Assembly (NCBI RefSeq): GCF_034651555.1
Contig: NZ_JAYEEQ010000025.1
Location: 1-43,097 of the forward strand
Length of the DNA: 43,097 bases
Reading direction: 5' to 3'
Source of the DNA: Aurantibrevibacter litoralis
GTDB taxonomy: Bacteria; Bacteroidota; Bacteroidia; Flavobacteriales; Flavobacteriaceae
Below, in pieces: positions 41,402 to 43,097 of this stretch. Each line of letters starts with the position of its first letter. Positions within the stretch are counted from its first letter, which is position 1. The notes below the pieces were generated by a model. That model was not told the origin of the DNA and did not search any database. It was given only the letters and a program-made list of their open reading frames with translations. The position numbers and the translations under genes are program-made.

Positions 41402-42895
41402 TTAATACTTGGCCGGTTTTCCATTGGCAGCCGTTTGCTTAATAAATTGACGAAGGTCGTTGTTCGCATTTTGTAAATCTTCTCGCCGTAAATACATCAT
41501 GTGACCACTCCGGTATCCTTTAAAACTAAAACGATCTTTTAGGCGTCCACTGGGATCCGTTTGCCACATACTGTATTTGGTGTTGAAATAATTGGTAGCT
41601 CCATCAAAATACCCTGCCTGGTAGAGTACATTTAAATACGGATTCTGCGCCATGGCTTGTCGTAAATCGTCTCTAGTGGTATCGTCTTTATTGTCCCACG
41701 GATGTACAGGACCAAACATATAATACTTTATATCTGTCTTAAATTTGAGTTCTTCTTGTAAATAATAGTTAATGGCCGGGGTAAAAGAATGCAGCCAAGA
41801 GGTAAGCTCGGCACTATAGTCGGGGCCGGTACCGGACAATTGCCTGTCTAGGCCAAGATATCTCGAATCTAACCTTCCTGTAGTGTACCCCGATGCATCG
41901 CGCAATAATGCCTTCCAAAAATAACGGGTAGGAACTACTAAATTATGTTCTAAAATCTCCTTTTCTGTAAGTCCCGAATAATAGGCCATTTTCTTAGCTA
42001 CTGCCTGCTTTTCTGCCTCGGAAATGAATCCTCCTTTGGCAAGAGCCGGAATTAGGGTATTAATGGTATATGCCTCCGATTCCGGAAGGATCTCTAACAA
42101 GTCTTTTTGTTGCAATTCGGGCACCAATGCCTTATGATACCAAGCAGTGGCGGTGTAATAAGGAAGGGTAATGGCACTGGCCGTAGGGTCATCGTTTCGA
42201 AGTACTTTATAATCAGCCGGCGAAACCATAATAACTCCATTCAAGTACATCCATTGTTTGTTTTGAAGTTCCAAGGCCAAACCGGCGACACGAACGCCCC
42301 CATAGCTTTCACCAATAATATATTTCGGGGAGTTCCAGCGATTATTTCGGGTAACAAACGTATTAAGCCATTCTGCCAAATAGGCAATATCTGCATTAAT
42401 TCCAAAAAATTTGCTGCGATCTACCTCCTTACCACTTTCAGGGATCGTTCTGGAATAGCCCGTGTTTACAGGATTTACATATACAATATCGGCCACATCT
42501 AAAATAGAATACGGATTTTCCTTTACACCGTATGGCTGCACCGGATACCCTTCATCATCAATTTTTAAAACCCGAGGCCCGGTATAGGCAAGGTGCATCC
42601 ATACCGATCCCGAACCGGGACCTCCGTTGAAGGATATCACCAATGGCCGCTCATCCCTACTCCTAATATTATTCCGAGTGTAATACGTGTAATGTAGCGA
42701 AGCAATGGGTTGGCCAAGCTCATCCCATACGGGTTGGGTACCTATTTTGGCTGTATAATTAATGAGTGTACCGTTAATAGTGACGCTATTTTGGGTAACC
42801 ACGGTAGTATCTACGGGGAGTTTTCTACCCTGAGCAAAAGTGGTTGGCACTAGACCAATAACAAACAGGATAGAAAGACATATTTTTAATTTCAT
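41402..42895 (-). CDS. Secreted S10 serine carboxypeptidase-like peptidase
   Basis: This 497-aa protein has a signal peptide (MKLKICLSILFVIGLVPTTFAQG). S10 motifs are complete: FNGGPGSGSVWMHL for the oxyanion hole, the nucleophile Ser in IIGESYGGVR, Asp in YQAGYFDGATNY and His in YRSGHMMYLRR. Family members are carboxypeptidases that act at low pH or related acyltransferases. It is the first gene of the run S10 - dehydrogenase - SGNH esterase, with a 50-bp gap to the next gene. Confidence 0.93.
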   Translation of the reverse strand: MKLKICLSILFVIGLVPTTFAQGRKLPVDTTVVTQNSVTINGTLINYTAKIGTQPVWDELGQPIASLHYTYYTRNNIRSRDERPLVISFNGGPGSGSVWMHLAYTGPRVLKIDDEGYPVQPYGVKENPYSILDVADIVYVNPVNTGYSRTIPESGKEVDRSKFFGINADIAYLAEWLNTFVTRNNRWNSPKYIIGESYGGVRVAGLALELQNKQWMYLNGVIMVSPADYKVLRNDDPTASAITLPYYTATAWYHKALVPELQQKDLLEILPESEAYTINTLIPALAKGGFISEAEKQAVAKKMAYYSGLTEKEILEHNLVVPTRYFWKALLRDASGYTTGRLDSRYLGLDRQLSGTGPDYSAELTSWLHSFTPAINYYLQEELKFKTDIKYYMFGPVHPWDNKDDTTRDDLRQAMAQNPYLNVLYQAGYFDGATNYFNTKYSMWQTDPSGRLKDRFSFKGYRSGHMMYLRREDLQNANNDLRQFIKQTAANGKPAKY

Positions 42896-42985
42896 GGTAG
42901 TTTTATTTTGATGTGGTCTAAAATAAGAAAATAATTCTTTGTGTGTAGGTACATTGCAACTATCTTTAGGGGTACTACTAGAATG

Positions 42986-43018
42986 GTGAATGGTTAAGGG
43001 TTAATTGTGAATGGTTAA
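42986..43018 (+). repeat. Short direct repeat GTGAATGGTTAA x2
   Basis: Two identical 12-bp units start at 42986 and 43007, 21 bp apart, with an extra GGTTAA between them. They lie in the non-coding region upstream of the S10 gene near the window end. Too few copies are visible to call an array. Confidence 0.5.
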
Positions 43019-43097
43019 TATATAATTTCCCCCAAAAATAGGACAGTAATTTAAGTTTAATTTTTTATTCTAAATTTACTGTATTATGGAACGCAGA

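Noticed and set aside
43086..43097. ATG GAA CGC AGA at the window end
   Set aside because: Only four codons are visible, too few to call a gene start.

Overview
The window looks like chromosome from a member of the Flavobacteriaceae (Bacteroidetes). It is AT-rich. Shine-Dalgarno sites are weak, and matches to the Bacteroidetes -7 promoter box TAnnTTTG occur upstream of several genes. It carries DUF4834, YfhO and BatA-type proteins, DUF4870 pairs, many Tat or Sec exported proteins, and the gene order uvrA - sigma factor - nth - bcp. The genus cannot be fixed from this sequence. No rRNA, tRNA, CRISPR array or intact insertion sequence was seen.

Layout. 0.1-10.1 kb: exported catabolic or peptidase genes: a TIM-barrel sugar isomerase homologue, two adjacent M14 carboxypeptidase-like proteins that both seem to lack a zinc site, an M16 protease, a Gfo/Idh/MocA oxidoreductase and a Tat-exported aminotransferase. 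10.3-14.6 kb: a zinc-ribbon protein with a possible nuclease fold, then a tight four-gene operon of an Nramp-fold transporter without the metal-binding residues plus 5-oxoprolinase pxpA-pxpB-pxpC. 14.6-21.2 kb: an outer-membrane barrel, then the operon DUF4834 - YfhO - glycosyltransferase - flippase (surface glycan). 21.3-25.7 kb: a secreted Arg/Ser/Asn-rich protein whose frame continues past an in-frame stop, and uvrA.

25.7-30 kb: a duplicated module (193-aa sigma factor plus 47-aa small protein, twice), then nth without an Fe-S cluster site, bcp with a strong leader hairpin, and a single-domain response regulator. The first sigma gene has a long stem-loop leader ending just before its start codon. 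30-38.8 kb: housekeeping and unknown genes, including an MBL hydrolase, an esterase, two DUF4870 proteins, a BatA-type vWA protein coupled to a dihydroorotase homologue without its metal ligands, and a two-domain glycosyltransferase. 39-42.9 kb: a minus-strand run of S10 peptidase, a PQQ-type dehydrogenase-cytochrome c lipoprotein and an SGNH esterase.

A ~195-bp element of five consecutive hairpins occurs twice, 34.8 kb apart in the same orientation, each time 9-15 nt after the stop codon of a minus-strand gene. The strongest leads for something undescribed are the duplicated sigma/47-aa module with its structured leader, the Nramp-like protein in the 5-oxoprolinase operon, and the five-hairpin element.
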